From assembly GCA_963920575.1 (NCBI GenBank), contig OY986969.1, positions 10,475,096-10,539,095 on the forward strand: a stretch of 64,000 nucleotides of DNA, read 5' to 3'. Of this stretch, positions 52,010 to 62,830 are shown in pieces (the first letter of the stretch is position 1; each line of letters opens with the position of its first letter). Below the pieces are notes generated by a model. That model searched no databases and was not told the origin of the DNA. It was given only the letters and a program-made list of their open reading frames with translations. The translations under genes and the position numbers were made by a program. This DNA comes from Narthecium ossifragum (Eukaryota > Streptophyta > Magnoliopsida > Dioscoreales > Nartheciaceae).

Positions 52010-53529
52010 TGTGAGGACCCGTTCCTCAAACCTGGTTCAACCGTGTGTGTCGAAGGTTGTTTCACACTCACGTTGGGCACACACAATCCTATGAATGGTG
52101 TCTGTGTTTGATAAGAACCCTTAGGTGGGACCCGGATCGAAAGATCGGGGTTTGGGCATAAGCGTTTTGCCGTTTGCCACTTTTCAGTATGAAAAGATCG
52201 ATCTTTTAGGGATAGAAGATCCATCATCTTGTGCCTGGAAAGTCTTCGCCTTGTCACGAGGAAGATCGATCTTCATGGAGTGTGAAGATCGATCTCTTCC
52301 TTGGCAGTGGACCTGTGCAAGGAAAATCGATCTTCACTTAGTGTGAAGATCGATCTCCTTTGTCCAGTGAGTTAAATTGTTTCCCGTTTTTCCCAATTTC
52401 AATTTCCTTTACCCCGGTTTTCACGTAAGTTCTTCCTATCGAATAGCATGATGTTTTTAATCATGAATTTTAATGGTTTGCCTTCGAGTTTTACGGTGAT
52501 TTGTATTTTGTATGGTTTTACCGACCTTTACGGATTTCGATCAGTTTTCCGACATGCATGCGATAGCTATAGCTTGTGATTGTTTAGTAGCTTTCTTAGT
52601 TAATTCTTTACTGCTTTGTGGTTGAACCAAGGGAGTCATGCCCCTTGGAATGTGTAATTAGTATAACTTGTACTTGTTGATATGCCATATATTGACACCT
52701 ACGTTAGATGTTTGTTTAGGTGCATGCATCTGTTTGCATTAGGAGCATCCTAGGATAGGACGTGGGTGATGGGTTGATCGCTGATCCGAGGCTCTCCGAT
52801 AGCTCAGGTCTAGCTCTAGGACCGTGGTTGGATAGCCAGGTTTAGGCAGAGATTGTGGGGCTATTGACTTATCGGATCTTGGTTCCTGAGGTTTAGAGGT
52901 CATACCGTTCTCCCTTGCCAAGCTTGAGTGTGGGTGTGCTTTACCTTTCTGTTGTTGATGTTTAGGGAGTGCCTAGAGCCGGCGTGATGCCCTGACGTGG
53001 TCGGCGATTGGGGAGCATCCAGAGCAGGCGTGATCCCCGTCGTGTTTGCATGCTTGTAGTAGTTGTGCCTTAGGCTTGGCAAAGAGACGGTTCAGTTGCA
53101 GTTTCTCATTCCTTGAGTGTGGCGTAGAGTAGAACCCTACTGAGCTTTATGCTCACCCTACCTGGGTTGCGTTTGTAGGTGCAAATTCCAGTTCTTCCGT
53201 AGCTCCCAGCAAATCAGCTTTTGGTAGTGTATCGACTTCTGGAGGGCGTTGAGGTGACTGAGGATCGGATCGTACAGTTTGCCAGTTTTGTATACAACAT
53301 CCCTCGAGGATCAGTCTATATGTATAATTTCCATCTTTGAGAAAATTTTGATTTAAATATGTACAACTATGATGTTATTGGAATAGTATGTTTTTAGATT
53401 ATAATTATGCCATCAGAAGTCCTTGCTAAGTTATTGTGGTGATTGTTGTATCGCGCCAGATTGGAAGTGAACAGGTGTAGGTCCCCTCATGCCCCGGTCT
53501 GGATGGGTTTTCTGGGTTGGGGCGTGACA
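52010..53529 (+). mobile_element. Solo LTR in the chromovirus protease
   Basis: This LTR of 1520 bp starts TGTGAGGACCCG and ends GGGGCGTGACA. The flanks CACCT (52005-52009) and CACGT (53530-53534) form a target-site duplication with one mismatch. The protease sequence DACH resumes directly after it as H-V-L-L-G-R-P. It carries AGATCGATCT sites at 52195-52350 in place of the GGATCGATCC form. It is a divergent, shorter subfamily of the Tekay-type LTR. Confidence 0.87.
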
Positions 53530-53551
53530 CACGTACTTTTGGGCCGACCCT
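53530..53551 (+). pseudogene. Protease remnant between two insertions
   Basis: Encodes the short HVLLGRP stretch of the chromovirus protease end. It links the left gag/protease part to QYDRFVIHDGRR at 60034. Confidence 0.75.
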
Positions 53552-53752
53552 AGGTTGTATAGATGTTTGTGGGTGTAATGCCTGAAAACCCTCAGGAGAC
53601 TATAACTCCTCCACTGGGGTAACCCAGGGGTTTAAAGGCTTGTTGCACATGCTAAGTGCAATCGTGAGACCTACGAAAGTGGCTAGTTAGATTTATTGCT
53701 TTATTTTTATCTTTTCTTTGCTCGAGGACTAGCAAAGTGTAAGTTGGGGGTG

Positions 53753-55190
53753 TGATAAGTCACTAAATGTTCATGATTCAACCCCTTAACTTAGCTTTGT
53801 TATGTCTAGAGTAGTTGTATTTGATAGCTTGTTAGTTGATTTCAGGTTTAATCATGCTTTGAGAAGAAATGCAAGAAATTCGGTCAATATGCTGAAATAC
53901 ACTGCTCTGTCGACTGTTAGTATAATATTCATCAGACATTATTCTTATGTCCAAATATTCTGAAATATGGGTGACATCTAGTAGACATCAAGACGTACAA
54001 CTTTCATGTTGGACACTTTCAGAGATTCCTGATGGATGGATAGCAGTTTTGAAAAAGATGAAGATATTTAGCTGCTGGAAGACTGGTCCGTCGACGCCCG
54101 GGAGAATATTCGTCAAATAGATAAGTCCAAATGTTGTAAGCTCTTCGGGAGAGGACATAAGACTTCCAAATCTACATCTTTTGTGTTGGACTCATTCTCA
54201 AATTCTGGACGGGTTGAACCCAGTCGTGACCAGAAGAGGCAGTCAGAATTAAACTAGGAATTCCGAGTTGCACTAGAGGTCCAACTCAACTTAGCCATAA
54301 CCCTAATTCCGGGATTAAGGGTTTTTATTATATAAAGGGGTTATTCCAGCCAAACTAATCATCTTTTTGACAATCTTTGGAGGAGGAAGAAGAAGGAGAG
54401 GATGTGGATGGTGACAGCTTCCTATTCCAACCCGATGGCTTTCATCCAAAAGATGAGTTGCTAATTCTTATACTTAGGATTATTCAAAAAACCCTAATGT
54501 AGTTTTCTATCTTCTTTGGTTTGAATCTTGTAATCTTCTCAAGACATGATCTTATGAATATGATTTTTAATGTTAATAGAGTTGAGGGAACAGAGTTTCT
54601 TGACGTATTTTCAGTCCTACATGATTTCTGTGATTGATTGTAGAGATTCATAGGATGGTTTTCATGTGGTTTTTGGTTTACCTTTGAGATAGTCTATGCT
54701 ACGTGAAGATAAGTCATGCTAAGGTCATTAGGAGTAGAATAATTTAATGTATTCATAGGACCAAAGATGATTTATGCTAAACAAAGATAGATTATGCCGT
54801 TGGAAACATAAACCTTATTTTAGGAATTCATGTAGGCTTAAGAAGCTGTGGATTCATAATATTGAGAGAAGAGAACAAGAGGATAACTAGAGAAGATTGA
54901 AGGTGAAATTAGGATGGAATGAGTAATTCCTAAGTCACTTATCCATTGATTCAAATTGATCAACATTTTATTTCTTTTCTTTATTAGTTTAGATAACTCT
55001 ATCCTATCTTTGATCCTTTTGCTTTGTTTTAGGGTTTTGAGAAGTGATTTCAGTTTCCAACGTTTTCCCTGTGGATCGACTCCCGACTTCACCGCTATTT
55101 CTACCTAGTAGTGTAGTGATTGAATAAGGATTATAAATTTATATTTGATTGAGTTTGTAACGTTTTAACGACGACGTTTGCGAGAGATCA
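53753..55190 (+). mobile_element. LTR of element B (first)
   Basis: This LTR of 1438 bp has ends TGATAAGTCACTAAATG and GCGAGAGATCA. About 15 differences from the second LTR are seen over the 679 shared bases. Unlike other LTRs here, it has no clear ATCGAT palindrome array. Confidence 0.88.
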
Positions 55191-55195
55191 ATTTT

Positions 55196-55213
55196 TGGCG
55201 CCGCTGCCGGGGA
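55196..55213 (+). other. Athila-type primer-binding site, element B
   Basis: TGGCGCCGCTGCCGGGGA, one base different from elements A and the inner Athila, starts six bases after the LTR. Confidence 0.87.
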
Positions 55214-55603
55214 TTAGTTTTGGTAGATTGATTGATTTTCTCTTTGCTCTATTGCTTGGCTTAGTTAGGGCTTTTATCTTTCTTATTTACACATTTCTTG
55301 ATTTTTCATTATTTTAGGAATTTTTCTGACAATTTTCTGATTTTTACAGCTACTAAATGTGATTTTCTCGGACTAGGACATGCATCCCATAGCCAAGAGC
55401 GATCGGTCGGACACGGGAGCGATCGATCGGAACTGTACAATCAGGTAAGCTTGTTATAAACTCCGAGTTATTTTATCTAGCTGTTTGAGACGCTTCTGCA
55501 AGTCGCACAAAAGCACGCATCAGCGAGAGTCGTCTCTTGGACCAACCCATTGTTTGTATTTTTTTATCTTTGGTGTGGTCATTGTTTATGTGATCTTGCA
55601 TAC

Positions 55604-56677
55604 ATGGCTAATTTTTATATGCCACCGGGTGCCATGTCCAGTGATGATTTGCCTTTTGGTTATGAACCCGCTTACAATAATGACACATATGATTTCTCAA
55701 ATCCGGCATATAATTCACATTCATACAATTATAATCCGAATTTTAGAAATTATACATATTCCAGTTGGCAATTTGAAGGTTATCAACCTCCTAACGTTCA
55801 ACCATGGAACATAGAAACACCGGACCAAAATTTTGAACCTAGTTTTGGACAACAATATCCTTCACAAGTATCCTCTAACCCGATTATGGACACGATCATA
55901 AGTACACTTGCCAACATGAATGCTAGTATGAATAACATCAATGCTAAGATGGAAAAAATTGGAAGAGATGTTGACTCTAATGATCAATCAATTAGAAAAA
56001 TAGACACACAAATAGAGCAACTAGCTCACAGGGTTTATTTATATTATGAGAATGAGGACTATGCAAATAATTCTGTTCCGGCTGTTTGTAACGACAATGT
56101 TGGTAAAGCTTATGTTTCTAATGAGAATGATGCATGCCATTTGGATATGTGTTCTAATACTTTGCCGAATTATACAACTAGTGACAATATTTTGCGGGCC
56201 CCTGAAAATAATATTCCTGAATGCATACCTAATGAAACTGGACCTTATGTGTATTTTGATCATGCGTTAGAAGCTAATTTTTTTAGTGATGATGAGAATT
56301 GTTGTGATGAATTGCCGGTTTTATATGATGAGTTGAATGATGATGATGTGCATGTTAGTGATAAACATAATGAGGATGAGAGTGTTAGCAATAGTCCTTG
56401 TTTAGAGCCTCAAGTTGAGATTCTACCTTTAATATCATCCCCATTAGTTGAACTTTGTGAGGAGGAGAAACCTAACATGAGTGAAGACCATGTTAATTTC
56501 TATCGTCCTTTCATAAAAAATCATATCAAATCTTCTCTTCCTGTGCACACTTTGTTTGCTATGGGGATTCCTATTTTTCTTGATGAAGCATGTCTGCATA
56601 CCTTCACCATGATCCGGGCCATGTATTTCTTCACATGGAATCATCGGCCTCCTAAATCTTGTTTCGGTAGCGTCTAG
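55604..56677 (+). CDS. Intact Gag-derived ORF of element B, 357 aa
   Basis: This is the only unbroken member of the family. The start was chosen at MANFYMPPG (55604) because the other two copies begin with the same motif; the frame is open 18 codons further upstream. Order: YMPPG (residues 5-9), NDTYDFSNP (26-34), YNYNPNFRNYTYSSWQF (41-57), a coiled coil at ~95-145 (NINAKMEKIGRDVDSNDQSI), an acidic Asn/Asp-rich middle, and a C-terminal motif MYFFTWNHRPPK (340-351). The first half matches the part of Athila Gag after the zinc knuckle (compare PYSNTYNPGWRNHLNFSW near 4940). The C-terminal motif has no counterpart in the Athila gag-pol here. No zinc knuckle or enzyme motif is present. A particle-assembly or RNA-packaging partner is only a guess. 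Confidence 0.8.
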   Translation: MANFYMPPGAMSSDDLPFGYEPAYNNDTYDFSNPAYNSHSYNYNPNFRNYTYSSWQFEGYQPPNVQPWNIETPDQNFEPSFGQQYPSQVSSNPIMDTIISTLANMNASMNNINAKMEKIGRDVDSNDQSIRKIDTQIEQLAHRVYLYYENEDYANNSVPAVCNDNVGKAYVSNENDACHLDMCSNTLPNYTTSDNILRAPENNIPECIPNETGPYVYFDHALEANFFSDDENCCDELPVLYDELNDDDVHVSDKHNEDESVSNSPCLEPQVEILPLISSPLVELCEEEKPNMSEDHVNFYRPFIKNHIKSSLPVHTLFAMGIPIFLDEACLHTFTMIRAMYFFTWNHRPPKSCFGSV

Positions 56678-56718
56678 CGAAAGACGTAAACTTACGCGCT
56701 TTCTGGGAGGCAACCCAG
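56670..56718 (+). promoter_or_regulatory. Double hairpin, element B
   Basis: Hairpin 1 (56670-56687) pairs GCGTC with GACGT across TAGCGAAA, with a G-T outer pair; the ORF stop TAG is the first three bases of its loop. Hairpin 2 (56703-56718) pairs CTGGG with CCCAG across AGGCAA. Confidence 0.75.
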
Positions 56719-58190
56719 TTTTTAGAATTTTTCCACAGCTTTTCAGAATTTTATTTAATTTTACGATCTCCCCCTGATTTTTAGGATTTTCTCCATATTA
56801 TTCTGGAATTTTTCTCCACCTTTTTCCTATTTTTCAATATTTTCCGCCAGATTTTCTCTCTCCTCCGAGCGTTGGCTCAATCGCGGCTCACTTGAGCCCG
56901 ACCCGAGCCGGGACATCGTCGTCCCCTCTCCGCCCCCGTCCATCGGCTCGTCCCCGAGCCGACAACCACCGCCGCCCATCGCAGCATCTCCGGCCATCCC
57001 CAACCACTGAAAATACCACCGAGACCACCGCCAACCTTCCACCGTTCCATCCCCGTCTTCCTCTTCCCTCGACACCCTCTCTTCCGACGCCGGCGAGGCC
57101 CTCGGCCATCGTCTTCACCATCACCCACGGCCATTCACCGCCGTGTACCACCTCCAGAAGCTTCCTTCCACCCCCACGACCCTTCCACCACCATCAAAAC
57201 TCAACATTGCCGCCTCTATCTCCGGCGTCCAGCCACCGCAATCTTCACCCCGCCGGCGACCTTCAATCCAGCGTCTGGGAGCCCAATTCTTCAATCAGCC
57301 GCCATAGGATAGTTAGTTGGCCCTCCACGATCCTTCCTAGATCCTTGCCAACCTCGATTGATGTCTGGATCGCCGGAATCAATCTCCGGCCATCACCTCC
57401 TCCGCGGCGATCACCTCTGATCTGTCGCGTATAGGTCCCCATTCTTCGATCAGACCACCTTGGAGATATCCTTGGGCTTTCACGACTCCATCCCCACCCT
57501 TCCCGTCCTCCGACGAAGCCGTTTCACCGTTGACCCCTCGCCGGCGAGCTTTCAGCCGTCCATTCTTCCAGGATGTGTCCATTCTTCCAGGATGTGATCC
57601 ACGTACTCCAAAGTTCCTATTTTCAATCCGAGCGTACAGATCTTCGATCAGGACCATGTTGAGCATTCTTTGATCTGCTAGACATCCTAGAGCAACCTCC
57701 TGTGTGTTCGTTTCTCTTTATTTCCGCCGATCTCGAACTCCAATTTCACCGCGGGTGCGCAACCGTGGGTGAGATGTACAGTTTTGCGGATGATAACTGA
57801 TGGTTGCTCTGCTTTGATATTTTGGTTATTTATTTCCTTATATGTGATGTCTAGAATATTATTTTGATCTATTATCTCCTTTACTATTTATTTGTACATG
57901 TTATATTTTTGTGTGGCGAATGCTTGTACAGATTAATATATCATGAAAATACAAATGAGACTCTTCTGAAATTTTCAATGATTCTAATACCTTTTTAGGC
58001 TTTTATTGTTATATTTGATCTTTTTGGAAAGGTATCTATTTTTGTGACAGATTATGGTGGGGAAGGCAGTCTTTATTCAATGACGGCGGTGCCTAAATTT
58101 ACATTGGAAGAGGGAGAAAAACTATTTTTGCGGCGTTTATTATGGTTATCTCTACCCTTTATTCATTGCTTTATTTTTATGGCTTAGTGT

Positions 58191-58221
58191 AATTGAGGAC
58201 AATTACATTTAAGTTGGGGGT
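58191..58221 (+). other. Second polypurine-tract-like site, element B
   Basis: AATTGAGGACAATTACATTT followed by AAGTTGGGGGT. It mirrors the true tract (CGAGGACTAG...AAGTTGGGGGTG at 59327-59353) but lies about 1.13 kb upstream of the LTR. Confidence 0.6.
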
Positions 58222-58609
58222 AGCATTCATAAATTTCATGTTTATATTTTTCTGATAACCAACTTTATACACCCTTGAGTTATGTCATGAGAATGAAATT
58301 GTGATATTTATTGATGAAAGATGCTTGATTTAGAAATATATTTTATGATTTATTCTGATCTCATATGTGATATAAGAAATAATTAAATTTTTGCTATGCA
58401 TGATATTATTTCTATACTTCAACACTTTTGCCATGAATTAAGGATGACTTGACATATCCTAATGCACATGTTCACTTCCACATGTTGATGAGTTGAAATT
58501 AGATTCTAAGCATGATACTATGATAGAATTATGATCTTATGCTATGTTACATGAAAAATATGCATTTGAAAAAAAAAAAGCTCTATATGCAAAAAGGGTT
58601 TCATACATA

Positions 58610-58655
58610 GTAACCGGGCAATGTGCCTAACAAGGTGTGTTGTTCGCGTAAAACA
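58610..58655 (+). promoter_or_regulatory. Conserved Athila 3' UTR block, element B
   Basis: GTAACCGGGCAATGTGCCTA then GTGTGTTGTTCGCGTAAAAC. Here the GCG of other copies is GTG, which still pairs with CGC through a G-T wobble. Confidence 0.65.
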
Positions 58656-59339
58656 GTTGAAATTTCTGAAAAATGACTAGTTATGATTTGTAGCCTTCAT
58701 GGTTTGAGCATTGGAGTCTGAAGAGTGTTCTACACTTAGTGCCCTAAAACCGTCTGGTTTGGGAGTCACTGGCTTGAACCTCGTTACACGGATCATGAAG
58801 AAAGCTTAAGAAATCATAACATTGCACATGTCATATATGAAAAAAATAAGAAAAAAAGATTGTAAAGTAGTGAATGAAAATATGTACTTGGCCAAGTTCG
58901 TATTCTTGAATGGTTGAAGTGTTTGGATATAATTGATACTTTGAGACATGTGGAACCCTTTTCACACACAGGAGTGTTAAAATTGTTCTTAATTGTAGTT
59001 AAATATGTTGAAGTGTTGGAAATATGTTTGGCATGCATTAATTTGCTATTGTTTTATCTTGATATGGGTAGAAGAATATATTCATGGATATGATTTCTAT
59101 TTCATGCATTAAAATTTATGAGTATTGTGATTAATTTTTAATGATATATTCAAGGGTTGTATAGATGTTTGTGGGTGTCATGCCTGAAAACCCTCAGGAG
59201 ACTATAACTCCTCCACTGGGGTAACCCAGGGGTTTAAAGGCTTGTTGCACATGCTAAGTGCAATCGTGAGACCTACGAAAGTGGCTAGTTAGATTTATTG
59301 CTTTATTTTTATCTTTTCTTTGCTCGAGGACTAGCAAAG

Positions 59340-59354
59340 TGTAAGTTGGGGGTG
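59340..59354 (+). other. Polypurine tract, element B
   Basis: TGTAAGTTGGGGGTG directly before TGATAAG; repeated at 53738-53752. Confidence 0.85.
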
Positions 59355-60033
59355 TGATAAGTCACTAAATGTTCATGATTCAACCCCTTAACTTAGCTTT
59401 GTTATGCCTAGAGTAGTTGTATTTGATAGCTTGTTAGTTGATTTCAGGTTTAATCATGCTTTGAGAAGAAATGCAAGAAATTCGGTCAATATGCTGAAGA
59501 TAAGTCATGTGGTTTTTGGTTTACCTTTGAGATAGTCTATGCTACGTGAAGATAAGTCATGCTAAGGTCATTAGGAGTAGAATAATTTAATGTAATCATA
59601 GGACCAAAGATGATTTATGCTAAACAAAGATAGATTATGCCATTGAAAACATAAACCTTATTTTAGGAATTCATATAAGCTTAAGAAGCTGTGGATTCAA
59701 AATGTTGAGAGAAGAGAACAAGAGGATAACTAGAGAAGATTGAAGGTGAAATTAGGATGGATTGAGTAATTCCTAAGTCACTTATCCATTGATTCAAATT
59801 GATCAACAATTTATTTCTTTTCTTTATTAGTTTAGATAACTCTATCCTATCTTTGATCCTTTTGCTTAGTTTTAGGGTTTTGAGAAGTGATTTCAGTTTC
59901 CAACGTTTTTCCTGTGGATCGACTCCTGACTTCACCGCTATTTCTACCTAGTAGTGTAGTGATTGAATAAGGATTATAAATTTATATTTGATTGAGTTTG
60001 CAACGTTTTAACGACGACGTTTGCGAGCGATCA
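59355..60033 (+). mobile_element. LTR of element B (second), internally deleted
   Basis: This LTR of 679 bp is the 53753-55190 LTR minus about 760 bp. The junction reads CAATATGCTGAA|GATAAGT|CATGTGG, and the seven bases GATAAGT also occur just downstream (GAAGATAAGTCATGC), so they look like templated filler. The right end, GCGAGCGATCA, joins the chromovirus QYDRF sequence. Confidence 0.85.
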
Positions 60034-62830
60034 GCAATATGATCGCTTTGTCATCCATGATGGGCGGAGGAACACCTACACATTGAGGATCAAAGAGAAA
60101 CGGTTGACCCTCTCTCCAATACGTGAGGACCCGCGGCCCAAGTCCAAGGAAGACAGGGTCGTGACTATGCTTCATGATCTCAGTTTCTAGAAGAAGTGAA
60201 GGAGCAGCCGGTCATCTTGCATTGCTGCCAGGCGAACCAGAAGCTGTTGATGAGGTTCCAGATTTAGTAAACCCACTATTGAGTGAGTGAGTTGATCTAA
60301 TGCCAAAAGAGCTACCCACTGGACTGCCACCATTACAGGAAATTCAGCATCAGATAGACTTGATTCCTGGAGTTAGTTTACCAAATCAGCCAGCATACTG
60401 GTTGAGCCCAAAGGTGATCGACGAGCTGAGGAAGTAGGGGACAGAATTGATGGAACGGGGTTATGTACGGGAAAGTATCAGTCCTTATGCAGTACCTGCC
60501 CTCCTAGTACCAAAGAATGATGGGTCCTGGCGGATGTGCATTGATAGCAGAGCCATCAATAAAATAACCATCAAGTACCGATTTCCCATGCCGAGGGTTG
60601 TCGACATGCTGGATCACATGGCGGGTTCAAGATTGTTCTCCAAAGTAGATCTCAAGAGTGGTTAGCACCAGCTACGCATAAGGTCGGGATACGAGTGGAA
60701 AACAGCTTTCAAGACTCAGGATGGCCTATATGAGTGGATGGTGATGCCCTCCGGCTTATCAAACGCACCCAGTACCTTCATGAGGGTTATGCATCAAGTC
60801 CTCAAACCGTTCATGGGTCGATTTGTTGTTGTCTACGTCACCGACATCTTGGTCTATAGTTCATCCGAGGAGGATCATATGGCGCATCTGAGAGCTGTTC
60901 TCGAAGCATTGAGGCGTGAACAGCTGTTTGCCAACCGCAAGAAGTGCATATTTTTCACTAATCGAGTTTGTTTTCTTGGTTATATTGTTTCTGCAGATGG
61001 CATTAGCGCTGATCCTACCAAGGTGGAAGCAATCCAAAGTTGGCCCTCACCACAGAGTTTACATGAAGTTCACAATTTCCATGGGTTGGCGTTCTTTTAT
61101 AGGCGGTTCATATTCAACTTCAATACGTTGACCACCCCCATCACCGAGTGCCTTAAGGGGTGCAATTTCAGTGGCGGAAGATGCAGAGAGGAGTTTCCAA
61201 AAGGTGAAGCAAAAGATCTCTGAAGCACCTGTACTGGCACTTCCTAATTTCGAGAAGATCTTTGAGGTCAACTGTGACGCTTCGGGAGTGGGCATTGGTG
61301 GTGTGCTCAGTCAAGGTGGGCGGCCAGTAGCATACTTTAGCGAGAAATTATCAGGTGCCACAAAAAATTACTCCACCTATGACCTCGAATTTTATGCTAT
61401 TGTGCAATCTTTGAAGCATTGGAGACATTATTTAGTACAATGGGAGTTTGTGTTGTACATTGATCATGAACCCCTCAAATATCTCCATGGCCAACATAAA
61501 CTAAACCGGCGGCATGCGAAGTGGATAGCCTACCTGTAGGAATTTACCTTCTCCCTTCGACACTTGGCTGGCACACAGAACAGAGTCGCAGATGCACTGA
61601 GTCGGCGCGCCAATCTTCTGACTACTCTACAAGTACATGTGGTGGGTTTTGATATTTTCAAAGAGTTGTACCCGGCTGACCCTTCTTTTGGTCAGATCTA
61701 TGTCGAGGCCAGAGGCGGACAGTGCGCTGATTATACCTTGCAGGACAGATTTCTGTTTTGGGGCCTGCGCCTTTGTGTTTCTGATTGTTCGCTACGTGGT
61801 CAGATTCTACAAGAGTTACACCACGAAGGACATTTTGGGCAAGATAAGACCCTGGCCCTCCTAGCCCGAGACTATTACTGGCCCAAATTGCCTCGAGATG
61901 TCACTCGATACGTGGAACAATGCCATACCTGTCAGCTGTCTCGAGGAACATCCACTAATGCCGGACTTTACACTCCACTCCATGTACCTGCGGCACCATG
62001 GATCGACGTAAGCATGGATTTTGTAATTGGGCTGCCACGAATTGCTCGAGGTATGGATTCAGTTTTCGTGGTTGTTAATCATTTTTCTAAGATGGCTCAC
62101 TTCATAGCTTGTCGAAAAACGATGGATGTGGCGTGAATTACTCACCTGTACTTCAAGAGGTGGTACGTTTGCATGGAGTTCCTAAGTCTATCACCTCTGA
62201 CAGAGACACTAAATTTATGAGCAATTTCTGGAAGTGTTTGTGGCAAAAATTGGGAACTAAATTGAAGTTCAGTAGTGCCTATCATCCCCAAACTGATGGT
62301 CAGACCGAAGTTGTCAACAAAAACCTTGGCAACCTTCTGAGGAGTTTAGCGGGCAGCAGACCAAAGATGCGGAATGCAGCCTTGTGCCAGACCGAATTTG
62401 CCTTCAATCGGTCAAAAAATCGCTCTACAGGTCTGAGCCCTTTTGCGATAGTTTATGGATCCAATATGACATGTGTTTTGGATCTAGTCCCAATTCCAAA
62501 ACTGGGTCATACAAATGTTCGGGCTGAAGACATGATTGATCACCTCCACACCATTCAGGATGAGGTTAAAGCTCAATTGGAGATCACTAATGTCCAATAT
62601 AAAAGTGTTGTGGATCGGCATCGTCGTCAAGTCGTGTTCGATGTTGGTGATGACGTCTGGGTCGTGTTAACCAAAGAGTGGTTGCCAGTGGATGAATATT
62701 CCAAATTGGGAGATAAGAAAGTCGGACCTTGTGAAGTCCTGCAGAAAATGATAATGCTTACCGAATTTGGCTTCCAGCCCACTTGAAGATTTCAGATACT
62801 TTCAATGTGAAGCACTTGGTTCCCTACTAG
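60034..62830 (+). pseudogene. pol: Chromovirus pol: RT, RNase H, integrase, decayed
   Basis: It resumes protease at QYDRFVIHDGRRNTYTLRI. RT shows [49 protein letters not shown] (then TAG 60663-60665) and [16 protein letters not shown]. The catalytic YVDD reads YVTD (Thr codon 60840-60842), which would inactivate RT. RNase H shows [14 protein letters not shown] and ends at TAG 61537-61539. Integrase shows GHFGQDKTLALLARDYYWP, CHTCQLSRG, WIDVSMDFVIGLP, then TGA 62134-62136 and a frameshift near 62150, then SDRDTKFMSNFW and HPQTDGQTEVVNK. Another frameshift lies near 62745; in the shifted frame the end reads NAYRIWLPAHLKISDTFNVK, stopping at 62828-62830. I see no canonical chromodomain. Confidence 0.86.

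Larger units (their letters stand above)
56719..59339 (+). other. Element B 3' UTR
   Basis: 56820-57660 is GC-rich (CCGCC, CCACC, GAGCCG) with long open frames on both strands but no recognisable domain; 57240-57660 matches 10040-10330. A short tandem copy of GTCCATTCTTCCAGGATGTG lies near 57560-57597. 57700-59330 is AT-rich and carries the internal purine tract and the conserved block. Confidence 0.6.
53552..60033 (+). mobile_element. Non-autonomous Athila-related element B in tandem-like arrangement
   Basis: Order: a 3' internal remnant with polypurine tract (53552-53752), a full LTR (53753-55190), primer-binding site, one ORF, the double hairpin, a 2.6-kb UTR, polypurine tract and an LTR with a large deletion (59355-60033). 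53555-53752 is nearly identical to 59158-59354, so the first LTR is preceded by another copy's 3' end. This is the product expected from recombination between two head-to-tail copies. There are no pol domains. The UTR and LTR relate it to the autonomous Athila at 4346-13657. Confidence 0.83.

Noticed and set aside
53740..53760. Reading the first LTR of element B as a 3' LTR of a separate complete element to its left
   Set aside because: Only about 200 bp of internal sequence precede it before chromovirus protease begins; no 5' part exists on that side.
56892..57434. 180-codon open frame in element B
   Set aside because: It lies in the GC-rich UTR, has open frames on both strands and low-complexity Pro/Ser/Arg content, and the homologous interval in the other Athila does not keep the frame.
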